A stretch of 64,000 nt of DNA from Winogradskyella aurantia (GTDB lineage: Bacteria > Bacteroidota > Bacteroidia > Flavobacteriales > Flavobacteriaceae), in NCBI RefSeq assembly GCF_002266855.1, contig NZ_NGJN01000001.1:434001-498000 (forward strand). The letters are read 5' to 3'. Each line of letters begins with the position of its first letter. The stretch's first letter is position 1. Below are positions 27,338 to 37,381 of this stretch, one piece after another. The position numbers were made by a program, and so were the translations under genes. The notes beneath the pieces are model-generated. The model ran no database searches. It worked only from the letters and a program-made list of their open reading frames with translations, and had not been told where the DNA came from.

Positions 27338-28240
27338 TTAAAAATATCTTGGTGAACGAGAAACACGTCTAGAGAAGTTAAGATCAAATAACAACATAAT
27401 CTCATGAGATGCAGGAGCAAACGCATTGATGTCTGATGTTACCGCATCATAGGCATATCCAATGCGCACCGATGGCGTAACAGCAAAATTCACCAGACCA
27501 GAGAAAGAATCGTCTAGTCTGTACGAAGCACCAATTTCAAATTTTCTAAAGAATCTCGCATTAAGGTTTACGTCAAACGATGTTGGAGCACCAAAAGCAG
27601 ATTTAACCATAAAAGAGGGTTTAAGTTCTGTATTAGGAGACAAGTCAAACACATAGCCACCAGTTAAAAAATAATGCTGTGTTTCTGAGCCAATTTTATT
27701 ACCGTTGGCATCCAAGTGTACAGATTCTAACATATTCGGAACGGAAAACGATACATAATATTTATCGGTATAGTAGAAAAAGCCAGCACCAAGATTTGGC
27801 GTTGTTTCATTGATATCTTGAAAGAACGGGTCATTAGGATCAACAAGGTCTATGCCAGCCAAACCGATGTCATGAAAAGTTGCACCCGCTTTAATACCAA
27901 AGGCTAAACGATGCTCACCGCCTAATCTTAAGGTATAAGAGACATCTACATAGGTGTTGGTTTCCCTCACTGGTCCTAATTGGTCTGCTATAACAGATAA
28001 ACCCAATCCAAGATTGTTTCCAAGTGGTGAATGGCCAAAAAAGGTACCTGTTTCAGGTGCGCCATCAATACGAGACCATTGATTTCTATATAAAAGCCCA
28101 AAGGAAAGACCTTCTCTAGATCCAGCATAGGCTGGATTAATGATATTCATATTATACATGTACTGCGTGTACTGTGGGTCTTGTTGTCCTTGCATTTGCA
28201 ATGCCAAAAGGAGGACCGCTATTATAGAGAGTTTTTTCAT
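27338..28240 (-). CDS. PorP/SprF family type IX secretion membrane protein
   Basis: A 300-residue outer-membrane beta-barrel protein of the PorP/SprF family. Signal peptide about 1-18 (MKKLSIIAVLLLALQMQG). The hallmark start of the mature protein, QDPQYTQYMYNMNIINPAYAGSR in part, is present, followed by paired amphipathic strands ending in SRRVSRSPRYF. SprF in Flavobacterium johnsoniae is needed to export the adhesin SprB, and family members are usually encoded next to a type B sorted protein, exactly as here. It lies 26 bases after the adhesin and 21 before the OmpA gene. Confidence 0.93.
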   Translation of the reverse strand: MKKLSIIAVLLLALQMQGQQDPQYTQYMYNMNIINPAYAGSREGLSFGLLYRNQWSRIDGAPETGTFFGHSPLGNNLGLGLSVIADQLGPVRETNTYVDVSYTLRLGGEHRLAFGIKAGATFHDIGLAGIDLVDPNDPFFQDINETTPNLGAGFFYYTDKYYVSFSVPNMLESVHLDANGNKIGSETQHYFLTGGYVFDLSPNTELKPSFMVKSAFGAPTSFDVNLNARFFRKFEIGASYRLDDSFSGLVNFAVTPSVRIGYAYDAVTSDINAFAPASHEIMLLFDLNFSRRVSRSPRYF

Positions 28241-28266
28241 TTGTATAATTTGATTCTGTTAATTGA

Positions 28267-31200
28267 TTATCTATTTATATAAATCCAACCAGTTTTGGTT
28301 TTATTACCACCTTGATATATCATACTGTAGAAATATGTACCTACAGGTAACTCGTCACCGTCATTGGTCTGACCTACCCATTCATCTTTATAGTTATCCT
28401 TAGAATACACAAGGGTTCCATACCTATTAAAAATTTCTAGACGGCTTACGTCAAAAAATCTCAGGTCAAACGTATCATTTTGGCCAACGGAAACCCCAGG
28501 GGAAATTCCTTGAGGAATAACACAGTTGTCAAACTCCACAACCGTAACGTCTTCTAAGACATAAGGACAGCCTGTCGCAATTTCTATAATAATAGCAGTA
28601 TAATCGCCAGGTTCAGAAACCTCAATAGAGAGAGCGTTTTCACCATCTACGGTCACACCATCACGTAACCATTCAACGGTAATTTCTTGAGGCGTAATGC
28701 CATTAGGAACTGCTGTTAAAACTATACCTGAACCAGATTCAGGGCACCACAAAAATTCACCAGTTTCATCATTGTAATAAAAGACATCGGTTGAGATACT
28801 CGCACTAAATGCAGCAGGGGTAACGATGAGCTCAACTTCGGATAATTCACGGCAACCTAAGAATCCATCGTTAAGGGCATCGGTGTCTTCAATTCTGATG
28901 ACCAATACTTCACCATCAGTCCCCGTATACGGTGAACTCACTGGATTTATGGCCTGATTAGCGTCATCTACACTAGTGTAGTAACTGACTGTGAAATCAG
29001 TTCCAAACCCAAGAGATTCGGTTAAAGCATCTAAATCGAAATCACCTATACCGTCTCCACCCGTTATATCACACGCAGAAATACTTTGAGGGTCTACATT
29101 TCCAGGATCATCGTAAAAGTTAATCTCAACCAAGGCGGAAAGGTATATTTCACTTTGGTCGCAAATACCACCTAAGACCTGTACTTGATAAGTTCCAGAT
29201 TCTGTAGCTGTATAGGTTGAAGATGTTGCGCCATCTATAGCAAAGCCATCCAAATACCATATGTATTGATCAACATCATAGAAAGTAGTTGCCTCGAGAG
29301 CGACGCTGTCAAAACCACAGTAATTCAAAACCTCATCTGGCACCCCTAACTCTGGGTTATCATCTTCAATCGGTGCACCCTCAACTTCCATAGTTACGTC
29401 ACACACAACTTGACAATTAGTACCATCAGTAGGGCCTGAATCTTGAGTGAATGTATAAGTTCCTGGCTGCTGTGAAAAGTTAGTTATCAGAATAATATAA
29501 ATAGAATTGGCAGGAACGTTATTCAAATTAATCGTTTCAGAGGCCGTGGCAGAAAAACTACAGTCTGCAATATTTTCTGGTATCAATCCTAAACAGCCGT
29601 CTTGCTGGTCAAGAAAAGGCCCCCAAATAATAAAATCGATATCTAATGGGACACCTGTTTCACTAACTTGGTCCAAACTAAATTGGTAATCACCCGCTTC
29701 ATCAAACAATACAGTATTCCACTGCGGATCTGGTTGCGAGCCCAAACAGTCGTAGTCTAAATACGGAGGCGCAACCTGATCACCAACTACACTTGGGTAC
29801 TGTATGTCTGGATCTGCACATATTGGCAGTGCGTCCAAACAGAAGGTAGGCTCACCAAGCGTACTTATACATAAATCGAAATTTGAAGTTTCATCATCAG
29901 AACCTCCGGAAAAGACTCTCACATAATAGGTATTACCTATAGTTAATGCCGGGGTTAAGCTAAAGTCATCCGTAGAACAATAAATTTCTGATAAGTTGTC
30001 GCAGGTACCTTCATAAAGTCCATGGTCTAAGTTGAAGGTTCCTCCGGTAATATTTAGAATTTGAATAATCTGTTGCTCCCCTAAAGCGACAAACTCAAAC
30101 CAGACATCATCGTCTGGGTCACCAGTACAGCTTCCCGATGGCACACCAGATGGTGTTGCCGCTAAAATAGTACCCGGTGTTGTTACCGCACATGATTCAT
30201 CATCATTAACCGATGCGACAATAGCGCCACATGGATTATCATTATCTGGAGGACAAGCCAATAATTGGAAGGGCTGGCTATTGATAACACAATTACCATC
30301 TTGATCATTACTAATTGTAACAATAATATCTTGTAGGAATGGAAATGGACCTACTTGATAAGTGCCAGGTGCAGTTACATTATCTATCGTGTCTCCATTA
30401 ATGTTATTTGAAATGGTAAGGGATGTTGCGTCACCAAGGTCGGTTACGTTGACATCTATTAAAAATTGTTCGCCGTTGTCACAATCATCAATGATAGTGT
30501 ACGTAGCTTGAGGGTTAATACAGGTAGCACAAGACACTGTGTAATTAATGCCAGTATTCATGGGTGCAGATCCACCTGCACAACTAAAGATACCATCAGA
30601 ATTTACATAAAACGAAATTGTATCTCCAAATGATTGAAAGCTAAGGCCACCAATATTACCACCATTACCGTAATTGTCGTCAGCTGGAGCAAAACCAGGG
30701 AAAGGAGTTCCATCAGAGTCTAGTACAACGAGTTCATCCCAGCCATCCTCAACAAAACCTGAGTTAAAGTTTAAATTTAGTGGAGTCCCATCATTACTGG
30801 TAAAGGTAAATATGACAGGGTTCGTGGCACCGTCATCATCGTAACAATAATCCTGTGTTACGGGACCTCCATTTGTACAATCCAAAACGAAATCTGTTTG
30901 AATATCAGTTGTAAAGTTCAGTGGTCCAGCCCAAGAGCTGTTACCCGAAGTACAATTCGCTAAAATATACACTTCATAATCAGTGGATGGTGATAAGTTC
31001 GTTTCGCTTATAGTGGTTGTTGTAACGGTAGTTCCAGGACCTGTTGGAACACCTGTACCTGCCGGTTGTATCACATATTCCCAAGAGGTTTCACCGTTGT
31101 TACCAATCCAAGAAATATCGGCTGAAGTAGCAGTAATATTCGAGGCATTTAAGCTGCTTGGAGCAATACAAAAGGTACCACAAGTCTCTACTCTCATAAA

Positions 31201-32583
31201 GTCAATAGACATATCACCTTCAAAACCACCTGTTCCTGTATGACTGAACTCTATATAAATAGTTTGGCCTAAATACGCATCAAGGTTAATTCCAATCGGC
31301 ACCCAGTCCTGAGCACCAGAAGTTTGAAACTCACCAATCCAAGTAAACAATGTTGTGAATGGGCCAGAGGGGGAGTTTGCAACACCAACATTCAAGGTGC
31401 CCATATCCGCGCCAAAGGCATGCATATAAAATGATAATTCGGCACCATCAGATGCAGCAGAAAGATCAATTGCTGGACTCACGGCAGAAGCCGTATTCGT
31501 AGTGCCACCAGATGACTCGTAATTCATATAGTTAGCACCACTAAAAGCATTATCTGGTCCTGTTCCAAAAGATCCTGAAGCTCCGGGAATTTCCCAGAAT
31601 CCGTCTTGATTGGTATTGGTAATATCTCCAGTCCATCCATCGAAGGTATCAAATTCAGCAGTATAAATAAAAGATGAACTTCCTGAACCGCAGGTCACAC
31701 CTACTGGTGGTGGTGGTGGGGTATTTTCGGTTGTAAATTCAATAGGTCCTTCCCAATTGCTAAAATCTGTTGTGCTACATACCGCCCGGACATAAACTTC
31801 ATAGGCTGTACTTGAACTTAATGGGCTAGCCGTGTAAGGATTGGTAGTAGTACTTGTACCATTTCCTGTTGGAACGCCCGTGCCTACTGGCTGTACAACA
31901 ACTTCCCACTCTGTTTCCGAGCCTCCAGCGTTCCAGCTGATTTCGGCAGAAGTGTCTGTGATGTTCGCTACGGCAATATTCGTAACGACTGGGCATGTTG
32001 GTGGCGTTTCTGACCTAAGTGTTGGGGAATCAAAACAAAATCCCCATTCAAAGCCGGCACCACCACCTGGGCCATCATCATAAAAGGCTAATCTATATCT
32101 AAAGCCAGAAAGCTGTGTCGCTGTAAAGCCTGCAATATTTAATTGTGTACTCGTAAAGGCATCCTTTGCAGGTGTACAAAAATTATCAGTTGGAACATTT
32201 GCACTTTCCTCAAATACTTCCCAACTTAACCAAGTACTAGAATCAGCATCCCAATATTCAATCCGCAACACATCGCCAAGAGCATTATAAACATAATCTA
32301 CGTCCATAAATATCCACGTCTCAGCGGCCGTAAATGCAGCGGATAAATCAATGACGGGAGATTCCGCAAAGATATCGTCATCACTGCCAAAACCAGCATC
32401 ATCATCATCAAAAGCAAAATTACTTGTTACCGTTGGATCAGCCTCAAATGCCGTTGGATCAGTATTATAGGTCCCAGTGACTTGCCAATTGGCATTTGGC
32501 CAATTTGCAGGTTGGTTTAAAACTTGTGCGCTAAGTGAAATATATGAGCACAAAAGCAATAAAGTGAGCGTAACTTTTTTCAT
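28267..32583 (-). CDS. large cell-surface adhesin with type B type IX sorting domain
   Basis: A 1438-residue secreted protein. Signal peptide 1-19 ends in LSA. Two fibronectin type III domains have the shared framework of about 90 residues (TDTSAEISWN near 210, TATSADISWI near 480), separated by a MAM-like jelly-roll domain (DFMRVETC at its end). A CUB-like region with GWDELVVLDSDG and several Asp-rich Ig-like modules follow. The last 80 residues are the gliding-motility-associated C-terminal domain (LEIFNRYGTLVYS, VGTYFYSMIY), marking it for type IX secretion by the PorP/SprF type route. It is acidic, Thr/Ser-rich and nearly Lys-free, typical of marine surface proteins. It is probably an adhesin or gliding-surface protein. 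Confidence 0.93.
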   Translation of the reverse strand: MKKVTLTLLLLCSYISLSAQVLNQPANWPNANWQVTGTYNTDPTAFEADPTVTSNFAFDDDDAGFGSDDDIFAESPVIDLSAAFTAAETWIFMDVDYVYNALGDVLRIEYWDADSSTWLSWEVFEESANVPTDNFCTPAKDAFTSTQLNIAGFTATQLSGFRYRLAFYDDGPGGGAGFEWGFCFDSPTLRSETPPTCPVVTNIAVANITDTSAEISWNAGGSETEWEVVVQPVGTGVPTGNGTSTTTNPYTASPLSSSTAYEVYVRAVCSTTDFSNWEGPIEFTTENTPPPPPVGVTCGSGSSSFIYTAEFDTFDGWTGDITNTNQDGFWEIPGASGSFGTGPDNAFSGANYMNYESSGGTTNTASAVSPAIDLSAASDGAELSFYMHAFGADMGTLNVGVANSPSGPFTTLFTWIGEFQTSGAQDWVPIGINLDAYLGQTIYIEFSHTGTGGFEGDMSIDFMRVETCGTFCIAPSSLNASNITATSADISWIGNNGETSWEYVIQPAGTGVPTGPGTTVTTTTISETNLSPSTDYEVYILANCTSGNSSWAGPLNFTTDIQTDFVLDCTNGGPVTQDYCYDDDGATNPVIFTFTSNDGTPLNLNFNSGFVEDGWDELVVLDSDGTPFPGFAPADDNYGNGGNIGGLSFQSFGDTISFYVNSDGIFSCAGGSAPMNTGINYTVSCATCINPQATYTIIDDCDNGEQFLIDVNVTDLGDATSLTISNNINGDTIDNVTAPGTYQVGPFPFLQDIIVTISNDQDGNCVINSQPFQLLACPPDNDNPCGAIVASVNDDESCAVTTPGTILAATPSGVPSGSCTGDPDDDVWFEFVALGEQQIIQILNITGGTFNLDHGLYEGTCDNLSEIYCSTDDFSLTPALTIGNTYYVRVFSGGSDDETSNFDLCISTLGEPTFCLDALPICADPDIQYPSVVGDQVAPPYLDYDCLGSQPDPQWNTVLFDEAGDYQFSLDQVSETGVPLDIDFIIWGPFLDQQDGCLGLIPENIADCSFSATASETINLNNVPANSIYIILITNFSQQPGTYTFTQDSGPTDGTNCQVVCDVTMEVEGAPIEDDNPELGVPDEVLNYCGFDSVALEATTFYDVDQYIWYLDGFAIDGATSSTYTATESGTYQVQVLGGICDQSEIYLSALVEINFYDDPGNVDPQSISACDITGGDGIGDFDLDALTESLGFGTDFTVSYYTSVDDANQAINPVSSPYTGTDGEVLVIRIEDTDALNDGFLGCRELSEVELIVTPAAFSASISTDVFYYNDETGEFLWCPESGSGIVLTAVPNGITPQEITVEWLRDGVTVDGENALSIEVSEPGDYTAIIIEIATGCPYVLEDVTVVEFDNCVIPQGISPGVSVGQNDTFDLRFFDVSRLEIFNRYGTLVYSKDNYKDEWVGQTNDGDELPVGTYFYSMIYQGGNKTKTGWIYINR

Positions 32584-32610
32584 TAGTTATTAGTTTGTTA
32601 AAAATTATAT

Positions 32611-32640
32611 ATCCTTTATAATCAAATTATTATAAAGGAT
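32611..32640. promoter_or_regulatory. 12-bp inverted repeat upstream of the adhesin gene
   Basis: ATCCTTTATAAT (32611-32622) and ATTATAAAGGAT (32629-32640) are perfect inverted repeats around CAAATT, 28-57 bases before the adhesin ATG. It lacks a T-run placed for termination. It could be a regulator operator or a 5'-leader hairpin. The rest of the 222-base gap up to 32805 is AT-rich, and no clear TAnnTTTG box was found in it. Confidence 0.5.
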
Positions 32641-32805
32641 TAATTTTAATTAATATTTTTTTGAGGCTATACAAGGCTTCAAGAAATAAAATCGTAGGTT
32701 TTCTTAATAGCAAGTCGAATATATAAAAAATGGCTATTAACAGGATATTAACAATACTATAATAGATTAAGTACCGTATTTATCGACAAATGACTAATTC
32801 CTATT

Positions 32806-33762
32806 TCATGGATGTTTTAACTCCATATATACGGGAAAATGATCGCTATAACCACCCTTATAGTGCTTGCCAACATAGGTTCTAAAAGGCTGTCCTTTAT
32901 ACTTACCATCGTATTGGGTTAGAAACCTGTCGTCAAATACTGCAGCATTGTTATAAACTAAAGCTGATTTTTCACTGTTGAGGAAATTTGTTGAGCATAA
33001 GATTTGATCGAACAAATGCCACTCAAAGTTATGACTTAAGCTACCCGCATCTCTTGACCAAACTGTTTTGAATGGGTTGTACAGCTGACTTTTTGCTTCC
33101 ATCAGCTTTATACTTTTATTATCTGGATTATCGTTAAAATCGCCCATAACAATAATTTTAGCATCGTCATTGTTGGATTTGATATCTTGAATTATAGTAT
33201 TTACTGCAGTAGCTGCAGCCAAGCGTTTATGTGCTGTTTCTTTTTCACCCTCGCGCCGAGATGACCAATGATTTACGAGTATGTTTAAGGTTTCATTTTT
33301 TAATTCGCCTTCAACCAAAAGAATGTCCCTAGTATAATCGCGCTGGCCAAGGTCATCCTCAAGATAAACAGGGAACGATTGCGAGTAATTCAATTTGAAC
33401 ACTTCTTTTTTATATAATAACGCCACGTCAATACCGCGCTCATCAGGTGAATCATAATGTATAAAGTCATAATTCTCCTTTTCTAAGGGTTTCACACGTA
33501 TAAGGTCTGTCAGTACCTTTTTGTTTTCAACTTCCGCAAGGCCAACTAGGGTAGGAGCCGTATTTAAATTTTCAGGGCCAATCTGAGAAATAGCGTGCCC
33601 TATTTTATTTAGCTTATTAGTGTATCTTTTCGTAGTCCAACGTTTTTTGGAAAAAGGTAAGAAATCATTGTCGTCCGCAGTTGTGTTGTCGAACGGATCA
33701 AATAGGTTTTCTATATTGTAAAACGCTATGGTTATTACATTGGCTGTACTGTTCATGGCCAT
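32806..33762 (-). CDS. endonuclease/exonuclease/phosphatase family protein
   Basis: A 318-residue metal-dependent hydrolase of the EEP superfamily (relatives of DNase I and exonuclease III). Visible motifs are AFYNIENLFDP (metal-binding Asn/Glu), GLAEVENK, LVNHWSSRREGE, VMGDFNDNP (catalytic Asp and Asn) and the C-terminal YSDHFPVYMEL with the conserved His. There is no clear signal peptide, so it is probably cytoplasmic, although many flavobacterial relatives are secreted. Substrate may be DNA, a phosphodiester or a lipid headgroup. It is divergent from hflX. Confidence 0.85.
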   Translation of the reverse strand: MAMNSTANVITIAFYNIENLFDPFDNTTADDNDFLPFSKKRWTTKRYTNKLNKIGHAISQIGPENLNTAPTLVGLAEVENKKVLTDLIRVKPLEKENYDFIHYDSPDERGIDVALLYKKEVFKLNYSQSFPVYLEDDLGQRDYTRDILLVEGELKNETLNILVNHWSSRREGEKETAHKRLAAATAVNTIIQDIKSNNDDAKIIVMGDFNDNPDNKSIKLMEAKSQLYNPFKTVWSRDAGSLSHNFEWHLFDQILCSTNFLNSEKSALVYNNAAVFDDRFLTQYDGKYKGQPFRTYVGKHYKGGYSDHFPVYMELKHP

Positions 33763-33805
33763 AAATATATAATTTTAAAACAGGATGCTTAAAAAGCGAT
33801 TTACT

Positions 33806-33813
33806 TAACTTTG
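33806..33813 (+). promoter_or_regulatory. promoter -7 box of hflX
   Basis: TAACTTTG matches TAnnTTTG and lies 15 bases before the ATG, implying a very short leader. No clear -33 TTG was found. Confidence 0.4.
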
Positions 33814-33828
33814 TACTTTATTTGATGT

Positions 33829-35040
33829 ATGATAGAAAAAAAGAATATAGCTTTAGAAACAGTTGTGCTGATTGGGATAATAACCCAAGACCAAGATGAA
33901 GCAAAATCTAAGGAATATTTGGATGAGCTGGAGTTTTTAACCTTTACGGCTGGTGGTGAGGTCATTAAACGGTTTACCCAAAAAATGACCATGCCCAATC
34001 CTAAAACTTTTATCGGCACCGGTAAAATGAATGAAGTGCACGAATATGTTAAAGAGCATGAGGTAGGTACAGTAATTTTTGATGACGAACTGTCTCCTGC
34101 CCAAGAGCGAAATATTAGTAAGATCTTAAAGTGTAAAATTTTAGATCGTACCAATCTTATTCTAGACATTTTTGCGCAACGTGCCAAGACCAGTTATGCA
34201 AGAACACAAGTAGAATTGGCACAATGTGAGTATTTGCTACCAAGACTTAAGGGTATGTGGACGCATTTGGAACGACAAAAAGGGGGTATTGGAATGCGTG
34301 GTCCTGGTGAGACCGAGATTGAAACCGATAGACGTATTGTTAGGGATAAAATTGCTTTACTTAAGGAAAAAATTAAGACTATCGATAAGCAAATGGCCGT
34401 TCAGCGTGGCAATCGCGGTAAAATGGTTAGAGTGGCCCTTGTGGGTTATACCAACGTAGGTAAGTCTACACTTATGAATGTTATTAGTAAGAGCGAAGTG
34501 TTTGCGGAAAATAAATTGTTTGCCACTTTAGACACCACTGTAAGAAAGGTAGTCATTGGAAATCTTCCTTTTTTGGTTAGTGATACTGTAGGTTTTATAA
34601 GAAAATTACCCACACAGCTGGTAGAATCCTTTAAGAGTACCTTAGATGAGGTCCGAGAAGCAGATCTTTTGCTGCATGTTGTTGATATTTCCCATTCTAA
34701 TTTTGAAGAACACATTGCTTCGGTAAATCAGATTTTAGAGGAAATAGGAGCGAGGGATAAGCCAACGATCATGGTGTTTAATAAAATCGATGCCTATGTT
34801 CCAGAACCTTTCGATGAAGAGGCAGAGGGTCAAGAAACATATAGAGCCAGTTATACCATTGAAGACTGGAAGAATACATGGATGGCAAAGATTGGTGATA
34901 AGGCTTTGTTCATTTCGGCATTAAATAAAGAGAATTTAGATGAATTTAGAAAACGCGTCTATGAAGAAGTCAGGGAAATTCATATAACACGGTTTCCATA
35001 CAATCATTTCCTGTATCCAGACGTTGAAGATATAGAATAA
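33829..35040 (+). CDS. hflX: ribosome-associated GTPase HflX
   Basis: A GTPase that binds the 50S subunit and can split stalled or stress-hibernating ribosomes. The 403-residue protein has the N-terminal HflX domain (about 10-190) with GTGKMNEV and GGIGMRGPGETEIETDRR (152-169). The G domain has G1 GYTNVGKST (206-214), G3 DTVGFI and G4 NKID. It begins the plus-strand run with the penicillin-binding protein gene 18 bases downstream. Confidence 0.96.
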   Translation: MIEKKNIALETVVLIGIITQDQDEAKSKEYLDELEFLTFTAGGEVIKRFTQKMTMPNPKTFIGTGKMNEVHEYVKEHEVGTVIFDDELSPAQERNISKILKCKILDRTNLILDIFAQRAKTSYARTQVELAQCEYLLPRLKGMWTHLERQKGGIGMRGPGETEIETDRRIVRDKIALLKEKIKTIDKQMAVQRGNRGKMVRVALVGYTNVGKSTLMNVISKSEVFAENKLFATLDTTVRKVVIGNLPFLVSDTVGFIRKLPTQLVESFKSTLDEVREADLLLHVVDISHSNFEEHIASVNQILEEIGARDKPTIMVFNKIDAYVPEPFDEEAEGQETYRASYTIEDWKNTWMAKIGDKALFISALNKENLDEFRKRVYEEVREIHITRFPYNHFLYPDVEDIE

Positions 35041-35058
35041 TCAAGTCATATTCTATTA

Positions 35059-37329
35059 ATGGATTCTCACCAATTGTATTTAACGTCTTGGCTTAAAAAA
35101 AGGTTCAAAAACAAATGGATAAAGGCAGTGGTCATACTTCTCGCCTCTGTTTGTTTATTTATCGTTGGACTTTACATAAGTATTTATTTAGGACTTTTTG
35201 GAGAGTTGCCCTCAAAAAAAGATTTGAGTTCCATTAAACAAGAGCAAGCCACGCAATTGTTAGATCAACATGAAAGGTTAATCGGCAAATACTATATCTA
35301 CGATAGACAGCCCGTAGCATTTGAAGATTTCCCACAACACCTAATCAATGCCCTTGTAGCCACGGAAGATAGTAGATTTTATAAACACGACGGTATTGAT
35401 AACATGAGTTTAATACGCGTATTTGTAAAAAATTTAATTTTTCAAGATAAATCGGCAGGAGGAGGCAGCACTATAACGCTTCAGCTTGCAAAGAATTTGT
35501 ACGGAAGGGAAGATTATATGTTGTTTAGCATGCTTATTAATAAATTTAAAGAATCTATTATTGCTAAGCGTTTAGAAGCAATTTATATCAAAGAAGAGAT
35601 TCTAACGCTTTATCTTAATACTGTACCTTTTTCAGATAACACATATGGTATAGAAAGCGCATCGCTTAAGTTCTTCAATAAATCAGCAAAGGAGCTATCA
35701 ATAACAGAAGCTGCTACATTGGTTGGGACATTAAAAGCCAACACTTACTTCAACCCAAGAACACATGCAGAACGAAGCAAGAAACGACGAAATGTAGTAT
35801 TGCATCAAATGGTCAATAACGGGTATCTTTCAAAAGACTCTTTAAACTTTTACACCACCCAAGATTTAAAATTAGATTATCATTCTTTTAATCATGATTT
35901 AGGTATTGCACCTTACTTTAGAGAAGAAGTAAAACAGCAACTGGAAGCTATATTAGATTCTATAAAAACACCAGAGGGTAAATTCTATAATCTTTATAAG
36001 GACGGTTTAGTAGTGCATACAACGCTAGATGTTACGATGCAAAGTATGGCAGAGGCAGCCATGAAGGAACACCTCACCAAATTACAGAGCGATTTTGAGG
36101 CGTCTTATGGTAATAATTCTCCTTGGAATCTTAGCTCTGAAGTGCTTAAATCTGCTATAACTAATTTACCCATCGTTAAGCAATATAAAGAACAAGGTTT
36201 AACGGATGCACAACTAATGGATTCATTGCGAATTAAACGCCCCGTAGCATTATTTGACTGGAATGACAATATAATTAGAAACGTATCCATTCTCGATAGT
36301 TTGAAGCATTATTTAAAGTTTTTAAACATAGGCATGTTGTCTATTGAACCTTCTACCGGAGCGGTAAGAACTTATATTGGAGGTATAGATTATAGATATT
36401 TTAAATACGATCATATTTCGCAGAGTGAAAGACAAGTTGGCTCAACGTTTAAGCCTTTTGTCTATACGGCTGCAATTGAAGATGGTTTAAAACCGTGCAC
36501 TTACTTTGCCTTAGACAAAATAACGTACACGGATTACGATGACTGGACACCAACCAACTCGGGTAATGCGGAACAAGACCCTTATATTAATTATACTTTG
36601 GAAAAGGCGCTGAGCAACTCCGTTAATACCATATCGGTAAAAGTATTAAATGAAGTGGGCATAGCTAAAGTTTTAGAACAAGCTAAAAAATTAGGAATTT
36701 CAAAAGAACTACCAAACGAGCCTTCTCTAGCTTTAGGTACTGCTGAAATAAACTTAGGCGAATTAACAGGAGCCTATGCCAGTTATGTGAATAAAAGTAG
36801 GGCTGTAAAGCCCTATTATATAACTAAAATAGAAGACAAATACGGAAATGTTATAGCAAGCTTTGAACCAAAGGTTTCTAGGAAAGAAGCTTACAGTCAA
36901 TATACAAGGCAGGTAATGCTGGAAATGATGAAATCTACAGTAGATAGGGGGACAGCATCTCGGCTGAGAAACACCTATGGATTAACGAATGCTATTGCGG
37001 GTAAAACAGGTACAACCCAAAACAATAAAGACGGCTGGTTTGTTGGTCTAACTCCAAACTTAGTCACCGTGACCTGGGTTGGTAATGACAACCATTCTGT
37101 TGGATTCAAAACTACAAGAATGGGACAAGGAGCAAATTCAGCCTTACCTATTTTTGCTAAATTCTATCAAAAATTAAATCGCAGTGATGAATTTAGTGCT
37201 ATCACTAAAGCAAAATTTGAAAATGCTTCAGAAGATGTTTTAAAGGATCTAGATTGTAAACCTACAAAACGCGATGGTTTTATAAAAAGGCTATTTAAGA
37301 AAAGAAATAAACAGAAAAAATTCAATTAA
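35059..37329 (+). CDS. class A penicillin-binding protein (peptidoglycan glycosyltransferase/transpeptidase)
   Basis: Polymerises and cross-links peptidoglycan outside the inner membrane. The 756-residue protein has one N-terminal membrane segment (about 22-45), a GT51 glycosyltransferase domain with catalytic Glu103 in ATEDSRFYKHDG and GGSTITLQLAKN, and a transpeptidase domain with Ser462 in STFK, SNSVN and KTGTT (649-653). The basic C-terminal tail (KRLFKKRNKQKK) is notable. It is closest to PBP1A in layout. It lies downstream of hflX and ends at a bidirectional terminator. Confidence 0.94.
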   Translation: MDSHQLYLTSWLKKRFKNKWIKAVVILLASVCLFIVGLYISIYLGLFGELPSKKDLSSIKQEQATQLLDQHERLIGKYYIYDRQPVAFEDFPQHLINALVATEDSRFYKHDGIDNMSLIRVFVKNLIFQDKSAGGGSTITLQLAKNLYGREDYMLFSMLINKFKESIIAKRLEAIYIKEEILTLYLNTVPFSDNTYGIESASLKFFNKSAKELSITEAATLVGTLKANTYFNPRTHAERSKKRRNVVLHQMVNNGYLSKDSLNFYTTQDLKLDYHSFNHDLGIAPYFREEVKQQLEAILDSIKTPEGKFYNLYKDGLVVHTTLDVTMQSMAEAAMKEHLTKLQSDFEASYGNNSPWNLSSEVLKSAITNLPIVKQYKEQGLTDAQLMDSLRIKRPVALFDWNDNIIRNVSILDSLKHYLKFLNIGMLSIEPSTGAVRTYIGGIDYRYFKYDHISQSERQVGSTFKPFVYTAAIEDGLKPCTYFALDKITYTDYDDWTPTNSGNAEQDPYINYTLEKALSNSVNTISVKVLNEVGIAKVLEQAKKLGISKELPNEPSLALGTAEINLGELTGAYASYVNKSRAVKPYYITKIEDKYGNVIASFEPKVSRKEAYSQYTRQVMLEMMKSTVDRGTASRLRNTYGLTNAIAGKTGTTQNNKDGWFVGLTPNLVTVTWVGNDNHSVGFKTTRMGQGANSALPIFAKFYQKLNRSDEFSAITKAKFENASEDVLKDLDCKPTKRDGFIKRLFKKRNKQKKFN

Positions 37330-37361
37330 AAAACCCCGCTAAAAGGATAAGCAGGGTTTTT
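37328..37361. terminator. bidirectional terminator between convergent genes
   Basis: AAACCCCGCT (37331-37340) pairs with AGCAGGGTTT (37350-37359) with one C-A mismatch and a 9-base loop. It is flanked by A and T runs and separates the penicillin-binding protein from the convergent DUF3078 gene. Confidence 0.85.
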
Positions 37362-37381
37362 ATGTTTTAAAACGGGATGTC

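Noticed and set aside
33801..34187. 128-codon frame opposite hflX
   Set aside because: It overlaps the well-supported HflX N-terminal domain on the other strand and has a low-complexity Ser/Val composition.
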